Positions 23,946 to 30,461 of a DNA stretch of 30,461 nucleotides are shown piece after piece. The notes beneath the pieces are model-generated. The model ran no database searches, was not told the DNA's origin, and was given only the letters and a program-made list of their open reading frames with translations. How positions within the stretch are numbered: position 1 is the first letter of the stretch; every line of letters begins with the position of its first letter. The stretch lies in NCBI GenBank assembly GCA_000434055.1, contig HF999647.1, forward strand, positions 294,338 through 324,798. The letters are read 5' to 3'. Source of the stretch: Ruminococcus sp. CAG:488. Lineage in GTDB: Bacteria; Bacillota; Clostridia; Oscillospirales; Acutalibacteraceae. Made by a program: the position numbers and the translations under genes.

Positions 23946-23987
23946 CCGCCGATCGGTTCCGATAAGCAAGCACGAATCGGTCGGCGG
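23946..23987 (+). ncRNA. 14-bp hairpin with two G-U pairs before the hydrogenase operon
   Basis: Positions 23946-23959 and 23974-23987 form 14 continuous pairs across a 14-base loop: 12 Watson-Crick and two G-U (23953 with 23980, 23956 with 23977). As DNA the dyad is imperfect, as RNA it is complete, which points to a role in RNA. No U-tract follows. It ends 39 bases before the first ferredoxin start. It does not match a riboswitch class I recognise. Confidence 0.6.
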
Positions 23988-24026
23988 ATACCTAAGATAA
24001 TTAACTTAAAAATGGGGGATATTTCA

Positions 24027-24266
24027 ATGAAGATTACGGTTTGTATCGGCTCATCATGCCACATCAAAGGCTCACGTCAGGTAGTTGAGCAGCTCCAGTA
24101 TCTTATTCACGAAAACAATCTCGGCGACAAGGTCGAGCTTGGCGGAACATTCTGCATGGGCAAGTGCCAGCAGGGCGTTTGCGTTACCGTTGATGACGAG
24201 TTCTTCTCAGTCTCACCGGAGACGGTAAAGGATTTCTTTAACGAAAACGTTCTTGCAAAGGTGTGA
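24027..24266 (+). CDS. Small thioredoxin-like 2Fe-2S protein (first copy)
   Basis: A 79-residue protein matching only the C-terminal thioredoxin-like [2Fe-2S] domain of NuoE/HydC. Cluster ligands are Cys6 and Cys11 (CIGSSC) and Cys43 and Cys47 (CMGKC), the C-x4-C...C-x3-C pattern. A further Cys52 is present. It lacks the N-terminal helical domain of true NuoE (about 160 residues). The start at 24027 is chosen because GGGGG lies about 10 bases upstream; the ATG at 24012 overlaps that site. It opens the hydrogenase operon and probably passes electrons to or from the sensory hydrogenase or its partners; the partner is inferred from position only. Confidence 0.9.
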   Translation: MKITVCIGSSCHIKGSRQVVEQLQYLIHENNLGDKVELGGTFCMGKCQQGVCVTVDDEFFSVSPETVKDFFNENVLAKV

Positions 24267-24272
24267 AAATAA

Positions 24273-24533
24273 ATGATCGTTCAAATCTGTGTAGGTTCAT
24301 CCTGCCATTTGAAAGGGTCTGAAAAATTGGTAGAGCTTTTTCAAAAGGCTATTGCCGAGAATAAGCTTGACAGCGAGGTTACACTTGCCGGCAGTTTCTG
24401 TACCGGCAAGTGCAATCGTGTCGGTGTGACCGTTACCGTGGATGACGATGTTTTCACAGGTGTTACACCCGATAATTTCAGCAGCTTTTTCAATGATAAG
24501 GTACTTAACAAAATAAACGAGGAAAGGAAATAA
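24273..24533 (+). CDS. Small thioredoxin-like 2Fe-2S protein (second copy)
   Basis: An 86-residue paralogue of the preceding protein, with all four cluster cysteines at identical positions (Cys6, Cys11, Cys43, Cys47) and the same GSSCH-KGS and VTVDD segments. The two diverge elsewhere, so the duplication is not recent. Gaps of 6 and 4 bases to its neighbours show co-translation. The copies may carry electrons at different potentials or form a heterodimer; this is inference. Confidence 0.9.
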   Translation: MIVQICVGSSCHLKGSEKLVELFQKAIAENKLDSEVTLAGSFCTGKCNRVGVTVTVDDDVFTGVTPDNFSSFFNDKVLNKINEERK

Positions 24534-24537
24534 CGGA

Positions 24538-26211
24538 ATGGAATGTCTGACTCTGAAAAAATCCAACTGTAAGAATTGTTACAAGTGTATTCGTCACTGT
24601 CCGGTCAAATCAATTCGTTTTTCCGGTAATCAGGCATATATAATCGGCAACGAGTGTATTATGTGCGGTCAGTGCTTCGTGGTCTGTCCGCAGGACGCTA
24701 AGCAGATCGTTGACGAAACAGAGAAGGTCAAGGTGCTTTTGCAGAGCGGTGACCCCGTTGTTGTCAGCCTTGCTCCGTCTTTCATAGCTAACTATGAGGG
24801 CGTGGGTATCGGCGCAATGCGTGAGGCTCTCAAGCAGCTCGGCTTCTACGACGTCGAGGAAACAGCCATCGGCGCGACTATAGTTAAAAATGAATATGAG
24901 AGAATGATAGGGGAGAAGAGCCACGATATAATCATCTCTTCCTGCTGCCATTCCATAAATCTTCTTATACAAAAATATTTTCCGGCGGAATTACCCTATC
25001 TTGCGGACGTTCTTTCTCCTATGCAGGCGCACTGCAAGGACATCAAAAAGAGAATCCCGAATGCAAAAACAGTCTTTATCGGACCGTGCGTTGCCAAGAA
25101 GGATGAAGCTCAATATTACGAGGGCATTGTTGATGCCGTTCTGACCTTTGATGAGCTCACAAACTGGCTCAAAGCTCAGAATATAGAGCTTAAGCCGGAA
25201 ATGGATCAGGACGAAAACAGCCGTGCAAGATTTTTCCCGACGACAGGCGGAATCCTCAAGACAATGAATACCGAGAACACGGGCTACACATATATGGCTA
25301 TTGACGGAACGGAGAATTGTATCGCCGCTCTGCGTGACATCGAAAGAGGTGGCATGCACGGTTGCTTTATCGAAATGTCGGCGTGCATCGGCAGCTGTGT
25401 CGGCGGCCCTGTTATGGAAAAATTCCACCGTTCACCGGTCAGGGACTATGCGGCAGTTTCAAAATTTGCCGGCAAAAAGGATTTTGAGGTTGACTCTCCC
25501 GATCCGCTGACTATCAAGAAAAGCTTCACGGTTATTGAAAGAAAGCTTCAGCAGCCGTCCGAATCGGAGATTCGTGACACACTCCGTCAGATGGGCAAGA
25601 TGAAGCCGTCAGACGAGCTGAATTGCGGCTCATGCGGCTACAATACCTGCCGTGAAAAGGCTGTTGCAATCCTTCAGGGCAAGGCTGAGATTTCCATGTG
25701 TCTGCCATACCTCAAGGACAAGGCGGAGAGCTTCTCCGACACAATCGTGCGTAATACGCCGAACGGACTTATCGTTCTCAACGAAAAGCTTGAGGTTCAG
25801 CAGATCAATCACGCTGCGCTCAAAATTGTTAACGTTCGTAACGCTTCGGTTGTTCTCGGCGACCAGGTCGTCAGAATTCTTGATCCGACCGATTTCCTCA
25901 GCGTTCTCAACAGCGGCAGAAGTATCCATGACAAGAGAACATATCTTGCCGAGTACGGAAAATATGTTGAGGAATCAATCCTTTATGATAAGGAGTATCA
26001 CCTGCTGGTTTGTATTCTTCGTGACGTTACCGAGGAAGAAAATCAGAAGGAGAAAAAGGAAAAAATCAGCCACCAGACAGTTGAGATTGCCGACCGTGTT
26101 GTTGACAATCAGATGAGAATCGTTCAGGAAATCGCTTCACTTCTCGGCGAAACGGCGGCTGAGACAAAAATTGCGCTTACTAAATTAAAGGAGTCGATCA
26201 GCGATGAATAA
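24538..26211 (+). CDS. PAS-containing sensory-type [FeFe] hydrogenase (HydS-like)
   Basis: A 557-residue protein. Order: two [4Fe-4S] ferredoxin motifs (Cys11/14/17/21 and Cys40/43/46/50); H-cluster domain (about 75-300); a further four-cysteine [4Fe-4S] site (Cys363, Cys366, Cys371, Cys388, CGSCGYNTC); a PAS domain (about 397-505); a C-terminal signalling-type helix. H-cluster motifs are SSCCHSI (Cys136, Cys137), GPCVAKKDE (Gly182 to Glu190) and EMSACIGSC (Glu279 to Cys287). The two methionines that flank the cluster in catalytic enzymes are here Gly182 and Ser281, as in hydrogenases thought to be sensors. The double Cys is kept, but the usual Pro after it is His138. The PAS domain and the adjoining phosphatase support H2 or redox sensing. 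Ruminococcus albus has a similar HydS beside a monomeric hydrogenase. Confidence 0.92.
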   Translation: MECLTLKKSNCKNCYKCIRHCPVKSIRFSGNQAYIIGNECIMCGQCFVVCPQDAKQIVDETEKVKVLLQSGDPVVVSLAPSFIANYEGVGIGAMREALKQLGFYDVEETAIGATIVKNEYERMIGEKSHDIIISSCCHSINLLIQKYFPAELPYLADVLSPMQAHCKDIKKRIPNAKTVFIGPCVAKKDEAQYYEGIVDAVLTFDELTNWLKAQNIELKPEMDQDENSRARFFPTTGGILKTMNTENTGYTYMAIDGTENCIAALRDIERGGMHGCFIEMSACIGSCVGGPVMEKFHRSPVRDYAAVSKFAGKKDFEVDSPDPLTIKKSFTVIERKLQQPSESEIRDTLRQMGKMKPSDELNCGSCGYNTCREKAVAILQGKAEISMCLPYLKDKAESFSDTIVRNTPNGLIVLNEKLEVQQINHAALKIVNVRNASVVLGDQVVRILDPTDFLSVLNSGRSIHDKRTYLAEYGKYVEESILYDKEYHLLVCILRDVTEEENQKEKKEKISHQTVEIADRVVDNQMRIVQEIASLLGETAAETKIALTKLKESISDE

Positions 26212-27376
26212 TCTTTGTGCTGACATCGGCTGGAAAAGTATAAATCACGAGGGCGAACAGCTCTGCGGCGACCATGTGGATATAGTTGAACAAAATGAGA
26301 ATTCGACTGTTATCGTGCTGGCGGACGGCCTCGGCAGCGGAGTTAAGGCGAGCATCCTTTCAACGCTAACATCAAAGATAATTTCAACGATGATGGCAGA
26401 GGGACTTTCCCTTGAGGAATGTGTTTCGACCATTGCCGCAACGCTTCCGATATGCTCTGTCAGAGGAGTTGCATATTCAACTTTCACTATTATTCACCTG
26501 ATCAACAATGAGACAGCCGAACTTATTCAGTACGACAACCCCCATGTGATATTGCTCAGGGAGGGCAAAAATTTTGACTATCCCAAAAATGAGCTGAATA
26601 TAAACGGCAAGCAGATATACAAATCCGTTATTGATTTGCAGGAGAACGATATTTTTGTCGCCATGAGCGACGGCTGTCCCCACGCCGGAATAGGTATTGC
26701 CTATAATTTTGGCTGGCGCAGAGATGATATTATCAGTTTCATGGAAATGATAGCCGACCTTGGCTACACGGCAAAAACTCTTTCAACGATGCTTATTGAT
26801 GAGTGCAACAAGCAGTACGGCTACCATCCCGGCGACGATGCGACGGCGTGTGTTGTTCGTGTCAGAAAGAGGGAGCCGATGAATCTGCTATTTGGTCCGC
26901 CTCGCAACAGAGACGACTGCGACCGCATGATGAGCCTTTTCTTCTCAAAGGAGGGCAAGCACATTGTCTGCGGCGGTACAACGTCATCAATTGCGGCGAA
27001 ATACCTTGGCAAGCCCGTCAGGGCAACGCTTAACTTTGAACAGAGCGATGTTCCTCCGATTGCTGAAATTGAGGGCGTCGATCTTGTAACCGAGGGCGTT
27101 ATAACCATCAACAAGGTTATTGAGTACGCCAAGGATGCTTTAAGCAGCAATGAGCTTTACGATCAGTGGAGCATCAAGCAGGACGGAGCATCAAGAATTT
27201 GCCGGTTGCTGTTTGAGGAAGCAACAGATATCAATTTTTATGTCGGCAGAGCAGTCAATCCTGCTCATCAGAATCCGGATTTGCCGATAAATTTCAATAT
27301 TAAAATGAATCTTGTTGAGGAGCTTTCGAGCTGCTTGAAGCAAATGGGCAAGAGAATAAAGGTGAGTTATTTCTAA
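26204..27376 (+). CDS. SpoIIE-family (PP2C-type) protein phosphatase
   Basis: A 390-residue soluble phosphatase for serine/threonine-phosphorylated proteins. Metal-binding PP2C motifs are all there: CGDHVDI, VLADGLGSG, VAMSDGCPHAG and GDDATACVV (within about 1-220). Unlike SpoIIE or RsbU it has no N-terminal sensor, which fits sensing by the hydrogenase whose gene it overlaps by 8 bases. Residues about 220-390 form an additional domain I cannot assign, with HIVCGGTTSSIAAKYLG, a PPIAEIEGVDLVTEGV segment and a final coiled region. No anti-sigma or STAS partner gene is nearby, so its target is unknown. Confidence 0.9.
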   Translation: MNNLCADIGWKSINHEGEQLCGDHVDIVEQNENSTVIVLADGLGSGVKASILSTLTSKIISTMMAEGLSLEECVSTIAATLPICSVRGVAYSTFTIIHLINNETAELIQYDNPHVILLREGKNFDYPKNELNINGKQIYKSVIDLQENDIFVAMSDGCPHAGIGIAYNFGWRRDDIISFMEMIADLGYTAKTLSTMLIDECNKQYGYHPGDDATACVVRVRKREPMNLLFGPPRNRDDCDRMMSLFFSKEGKHIVCGGTTSSIAAKYLGKPVRATLNFEQSDVPPIAEIEGVDLVTEGVITINKVIEYAKDALSSNELYDQWSIKQDGASRICRLLFEEATDINFYVGRAVNPAHQNPDLPINFNIKMNLVEELSSCLKQMGKRIKVSYF

Positions 27377-27387
27377 GGAGGAAAACA

Positions 27388-28815
27388 ATGCTATATAAAT
27401 TTGACACCAAGGTTCAGTATCTCAAATATAAGGTTCTCCGTGAAGTAGCCCGCCACGCATGGGATGACACACTGTTGGACAATCTTCTTGAAATTCCGAA
27501 AACAATTGTTCCGGGCAACACGCCGACTATGCGTTGCTGTGTTTATAAAGAGCGAGCAATTCTCGGCGAGCGTGTGAAAATCGCTATGGGCGGTGACAAG
27601 TCAAACCCGAACGTTATTGAGGTTATTGAAACTGCCTGTGACGAATGTCCGATGGGTGGCTATGAGGTAACAAACGCATGCCGCGGCTGTCTTGCACACC
27701 GTTGTATGGACGCATGCCGTTTCGGTGCAATCACATTCGATCAGAACCACGTTGCACATATTGATAAAACAAAGTGTAAGGAATGCGGCGCCTGTTCAAG
27801 AGTTTGTCCCTATACGGCGATTATCAGCCGTAAGCGTCCCTGTGAGAATGCCTGTAAGATTAAGGCTATCAAGATGAACGAGAACAAGGCGGCGGCAATT
27901 GACAACGAGAAGTGCATTGCCTGCGGTGCGTGCGTTTATCAGTGCCCGTTCGGTGCAATCACAGACAAATCGTATATCCTTGATGTTATTGATTTAATCA
28001 AGAAAAGCGAGAACAACAAAAAGTATAAGGTATACGCCGTCGTTGCGCCGTCAATTTCAAGCCAGTTTAAGTATGCAAAGCTCGGACAGGTTATAACGGG
28101 ACTTAAAGAGCTTGGTTTCCACACGGTTATCGAGGCGGCTCTCGGTGCGGATATGGTTGCATATTCCGAGTCAAAGGAGCTTGCCGAAAAGGGATTTTTG
28201 ACAAGCTCATGCTGTCCGGCATTTGTAACTTATATTGAAAAGACATTTCCGCAGCTTTTGCCGTTTGTCTCGCACAATCTTTCACCTATGGCAGCGGTTT
28301 CAAAGTATATCAAAGAGCGTGAACCGAACTGCAAGGTCATATTTATCGGTCCATGCACGGCCAAAAAGGCTGAGGTTCAGAAGGAATCTGTTGCTCCGTA
28401 TGTTGACGTTGCAATGACGTTTGAGGAGCTTCAGGCACTCTTTGACAGCAAGGATATCGACATTATGACGCTCAGCGAGGGTGTGCTTGACAACGCTTCC
28501 TACTTCGGACGGATATTTGCACGAAGCGGCGGTCTTTCGGATGCCGTTGCACAGGCTCTCAAGGAGCAGGACATCAAGGATTTTGAGCTTAAACCGTGTG
28601 CCTGTGACGGAATTGAAGCTTGCCGTGCCGCATTGCTCAAAAAGAGCAAGGACAGGCTTGACGCAAACTTTATCGAGGGCATGGCTTGTATCGGCGGCTG
28701 TATCGGCGGCGCAGGCTGTTTGACCCACGGCGAAAGGAATAAGGCAGAGGTCGATAAGTATGGCAAGGAAGCCTACGAAAAGACGATCACCGACGCTATT
28801 TCAATGCTTAAATAA
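27388..28815 (+). CDS. Monomeric [FeFe] hydrogenase (HydA2-like, group B-like)
   Basis: A 475-residue ferredoxin-linked hydrogenase producing or consuming H2. The N-terminal half is rich in cluster cysteines: Cys98/101/106/110, Cys130/133/136/140, Cys176/179/182/186, with an extra pair Cys152 and Cys156. The H-cluster domain follows (about 205-470): TSSCCPAF (Cys275, Cys276), GPCTAKKAE (Gly321 to Glu329) and EGMACIGGC (Glu430 to Cys438). The proton-relay Cys275, Lys326 and Glu329 are kept. The methionine before PC in classical enzymes is Gly321, but Met432 remains, a pattern I associate with group B rather than sensors. No NuoF-like flavoprotein adjoins, so it is not the bifurcating HydABC. 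AAGGAGG precedes the ATG 12 bases after the phosphatase gene. Last gene of the operon. Confidence 0.93.
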   Translation: MLYKFDTKVQYLKYKVLREVARHAWDDTLLDNLLEIPKTIVPGNTPTMRCCVYKERAILGERVKIAMGGDKSNPNVIEVIETACDECPMGGYEVTNACRGCLAHRCMDACRFGAITFDQNHVAHIDKTKCKECGACSRVCPYTAIISRKRPCENACKIKAIKMNENKAAAIDNEKCIACGACVYQCPFGAITDKSYILDVIDLIKKSENNKKYKVYAVVAPSISSQFKYAKLGQVITGLKELGFHTVIEAALGADMVAYSESKELAEKGFLTSSCCPAFVTYIEKTFPQLLPFVSHNLSPMAAVSKYIKEREPNCKVIFIGPCTAKKAEVQKESVAPYVDVAMTFEELQALFDSKDIDIMTLSEGVLDNASYFGRIFARSGGLSDAVAQALKEQDIKDFELKPCACDGIEACRAALLKKSKDRLDANFIEGMACIGGCIGGAGCLTHGERNKAEVDKYGKEAYEKTITDAISMLK

Positions 28816-28820
28816 AACAA

Positions 28821-28858
28821 AAGACTGCAAACCGTAAATTATTATGGCTTGCAGTCTT
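28821..28858. terminator. Terminator hairpin after the hydrogenase operon
   Basis: AAGACTGCAA (28821-28830) pairs with TTGCAGTCTT (28849-28858). It starts 5 bases after the hydrogenase stop. The plus-strand tail ATTAGTTA is weakly U-rich; the minus-strand tail TTGTTTTATTT is better, so it may work both ways. Confidence 0.7.
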
Positions 28859-28868
28859 ATTAGTTAAA

Positions 28869-28920
28869 AATCGGTCATAAAGCTTAATTACTAAGATTTA
28901 TGACCGATTATATTTTTATT
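28869..28920. terminator. Second, bidirectional terminator between convergent genes
   Basis: A perfect 13-bp stem, AATCGGTCATAAA (28869-28881) with 28897-28909, followed on the plus strand by ATATTTTTATT. On the minus strand it starts about 10 bases after the zinc-ribbon gene stop and is followed by TTTTAACTAAT. Two hairpins in a row suggest firm insulation of the hydrogenase operon. Confidence 0.75.
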
Positions 28921-29750
28921 TATTCTTCAACGACCTTGTACTGTTCCATGTCAGCCTTGATGGCATCAAGAGATTCCATGTCGTACTTTTTAACGCCAAA
29001 CTTTTCGACAAAGATCTCATAAGGAACACGGTCAACGTATGTGTCCGTATACTTAATGGATTTATGCTTAACTTTGATTATGATATTGATTGCAATGCAA
29101 AGCACAAATGCGGCAATTACAAGATAAATGCCGATCTTAACGGAGCCGTCGATGATTCCGTTGAAAACGGATTCAATATTTGCAAGGAACTTTTTATATG
29201 TAACAAGTGAAGCGACTGCGGAAACAATGCCGACAGAAGCAAGGGTTATGTTCCTTGAAAAACCGTGCGGTGAGCTTGAAAGAAAGCTGAAAATCAGCTC
29301 AAGCAGCGCACAAAGAACGGAAACAACGATTGCCACAGCCGAAATTGCAAGGAACATGAAGCTTGTCTTGAGAACAGGCGAGCCTGCGAGAACAAACATT
29401 CCGTCAAAGTCAAGAGATGAAACCGAGTTGTAAATCTCAAGAGCATTGAGCGTCGTTGTTTTGTCAAAATAAGGGCCTACAGCATGGAATGTTGCAAGGG
29501 GAACAAAGAACATTCCGACAACCAGGACCAAAAAAACAAGTCTTACGATTGCAAGGGGTGTGCCGAACATTGCGTCCTTGGCACGGTCAACCCTCTTTTG
29601 AGTTTTTGCGTGCTCAAGCTCGGCATTGATAGCGTCAACCTCAAGCCTTTCTTCAATCTTGTAATAAAGAAGATTAACTCCGCAACCGGGACATGTGGGC
29701 TTGATATCTGTAAGTTTAAGTTTTCTTCCGCATTTAGGGCAAACTGCCAT
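28920..29750 (-). CDS. Zinc-ribbon membrane protein of unknown function
   Basis: A 276-residue protein not assigned to a named family. It opens with a zinc ribbon (Cys4, Cys7, Cys20, Cys23: CPKCGRKLK and CPGCG), then a charged helical stretch (about 28-60) and four hydrophobic helices (about 63-85, 128-155, 162-185, 203-228), ending in a charged cytoplasmic-type tail of about 45 residues. The start at 29748-29750 is chosen because GGAGGAA lies 6 bases upstream; an earlier ATG at 29777 has no such site. It stands alone with its own promoter and terminator. Confidence 0.82.
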   Translation of the reverse strand: MAVCPKCGRKLKLTDIKPTCPGCGVNLLYYKIEERLEVDAINAELEHAKTQKRVDRAKDAMFGTPLAIVRLVFLVLVVGMFFVPLATFHAVGPYFDKTTTLNALEIYNSVSSLDFDGMFVLAGSPVLKTSFMFLAISAVAIVVSVLCALLELIFSFLSSSPHGFSRNITLASVGIVSAVASLVTYKKFLANIESVFNGIIDGSVKIGIYLVIAAFVLCIAINIIIKVKHKSIKYTDTYVDRVPYEIFVEKFGVKKYDMESLDAIKADMEQYKVVEE

Positions 29751-29792
29751 AAGGATTTCCTCCATTTCAGTAATCACTTTAGCGTATAGGAT

Positions 29793-29821
29793 ATTCTAAC
29801 ACATATTTATCATAAAATCAA
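29793..29821 (-). promoter_or_regulatory. Promoter of the zinc-ribbon membrane protein gene
   Basis: Minus strand: -35 TTGATT (29816-29821), 17-base spacer, -10 TAGAAT (29793-29798). The predicted start near 29786 leaves about 36 bases before the ATG at 29750. Confidence 0.68.
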
Positions 29822-29833
29822 GAAGCTTTTTCT

Positions 29834-29857
29834 ACAAATTGTATAAATACAATTTGT
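29834..29857. repeat. 24-bp perfect palindrome between SDR and zinc-ribbon genes
   Basis: ACAAATTGTAT (29834-29844), AA, then the exact complement at 29847-29857. It ends 12 bases before the -35 box of the zinc-ribbon promoter and starts 24 bases after the SDR stop (minus strand). Neither strand has a U-tract directly after it, so an operator is at least as likely as a terminator. Confidence 0.75.
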
Positions 29858-29881
29858 GAAAAAAATCAGCCTTTTTATAAT

Positions 29882-30461
29882 TCAGATAAAAGCGCCGTCG
29901 ATGCCAAATGTTTGACCCGTAATAAAAGAGGATTTTTCGTCTGCGAGGAAAAGTATCGCTCTTGCGACGTCCTCAGGTGTGCCTATCCTGCCGACCGGGG
30001 TTTCTTCTTTGAGGGCTTCTAATGTCTCTTTGTCAAAGCCGCTGTTCATCGGAGTGTCAATAACTCCGGGAGCAACGGCATTTACGGTAATTCCGGATGG
30101 GGCAACCTCCCTTGCCAATGCCTTGGTCAATCCTATTACGGCTGCTTTTGATGCCGAGTAATGAACCTCACATGAGGCTCCTGTGATTCCCCACATGGAG
30201 GATACATTTATAATTCTGCCCTGCTTCTTGTGAATCATATCGGGAAGTGCAAGCTGACAGCAGTTGAAAACGCTTCTCACATTGCAATCAAACATACGGT
30301 CATAGTCATCATCCGTGATGTCTGTGAACAGCTTGATTTGTGCAACGCCTGCGTTATTCACGAGCACATCAACAGGGCCGAATTCTTTTTTTGCTTCGGC
30401 AAAAAGGCGCTTGGCCTCGCTTCTTTTGGAAACGTCCGCCTGAATCATGACAGAATTGCCG
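29882..30461 (-). CDS. FabG-like short-chain dehydrogenase/reductase (N-terminus cut by window edge)
   Basis: A partial classical SDR; about 192 residues are seen and roughly 55 N-terminal residues, with the GxxxGxG cofactor motif, lie beyond the window. Seen: MIQADVSKRSE (cofactor-adenine Asp), LVNNAGVAQ, INVSSMWG (catalytic Ser), YSASKAAVIGLTKALA (catalytic Tyr and Lys), GITVNAVAPGVIDTPM and the C-terminal FITGQTFGIDGAFI. It resembles 3-oxoacyl-ACP reductase FabG, which reduces beta-ketoacyl-ACP with NADPH, but stand-alone FabG-like proteins often have other substrates. The frame continues to the last base, so the ATG at 30448 is internal. Confidence 0.9.
   Translation of the reverse strand, partial: GNSVMIQADVSKRSEAKRLFAEAKKEFGPVDVLVNNAGVAQIKLFTDITDDDYDRMFDCNVRSVFNCCQLALPDMIHKKQGRIINVSSMWGITGASCEVHYSASKAAVIGLTKALAREVAPSGITVNAVAPGVIDTPMNSGFDKETLEALKEETPVGRIGTPEDVARAILFLADEKSSFITGQTFGIDGAFI

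Noticed and set aside
23990..24010. Rex operator in the TAATTAACTTAA stretch before the ferredoxin genes.
   Set aside because: It lacks the TTG...CAA ends and the spacing of known Rex dyads; the match is no better than expected in AT-rich DNA.
24027..28815. Electron-bifurcating hydrogenase HydABC.
   Set aside because: There is no NuoF-like flavoprotein gene, the NuoE-like proteins are minimal and duplicated, and the two hydrogenases show PAS-sensory and monomeric layouts.

Overview
The window looks like the chromosome of an anaerobic, plant-fibre-degrading Firmicute close to Ruminococcus (Oscillospiraceae). The grounds are a secreted CotH-type protein with a type I dockerin, a circularly permuted family 3 beta-glucosidase, a T-box before pheST, fermentative AdhE beside Rex, and a [FeFe]-hydrogenase locus like the one known in ruminococci (putative sensory hydrogenase next to a monomeric hydrogenase). 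The lineage is inferred from gene content and protein motifs only. No mobile element, CRISPR array, rRNA or tRNA gene was seen.

Left part (1-5972), mostly minus strand: pheS-pheT behind a strong promoter and a phenylalanine T-box, then an AraC regulator with a GyrI-like sensor domain, then a LysR regulator. The LysR gene is divergent from a plus-strand cluster; the two promoters appear to share one palindromic -10 box.

Centre-left (6011-13602), plus strand: a PLP aspartate-type aminotransferase, a YoaK/DUF1275 membrane protein, argG and purA. Aminotransferase, ArgG and PurA all make or consume aspartate, so this reads as an aspartate-supply and -use operon. It ends at a perfect 15-bp hairpin without a U-tract. 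A second unit holds 5-formyltetrahydrofolate cyclo-ligase and the permuted GH3 beta-glucosidase.

Centre (13722-19568): a 1270-residue secreted CotH/Ig-like/dockerin protein; a YdjC/ChbG-type deacetylase on the minus strand that seems to start at AUU; and, divergent from it, a PfkB sugar kinase starting at GUG.

Right part (19714-28815): rex-adhE-phosphotransferase, then a 160-base spacer with two large RNA-like hairpins and a repeated word that allows alternative pairing, then a tight five-gene hydrogenase operon: two tiny 2Fe-2S thioredoxin-like proteins, a PAS-containing sensory-type [FeFe] hydrogenase, a SpoIIE/PP2C phosphatase with an extra C-terminal domain, and a monomeric [FeFe] hydrogenase. 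This is the most interesting region: a probable H2/redox sensor wired to a serine/threonine phosphatase, next to the genes for disposal of reductant as ethanol or H2.

End (28816-30461), minus strand: a zinc-ribbon four-helix membrane protein with a clear promoter and an upstream 24-bp palindrome, and a FabG-like short-chain dehydrogenase cut by the window edge.
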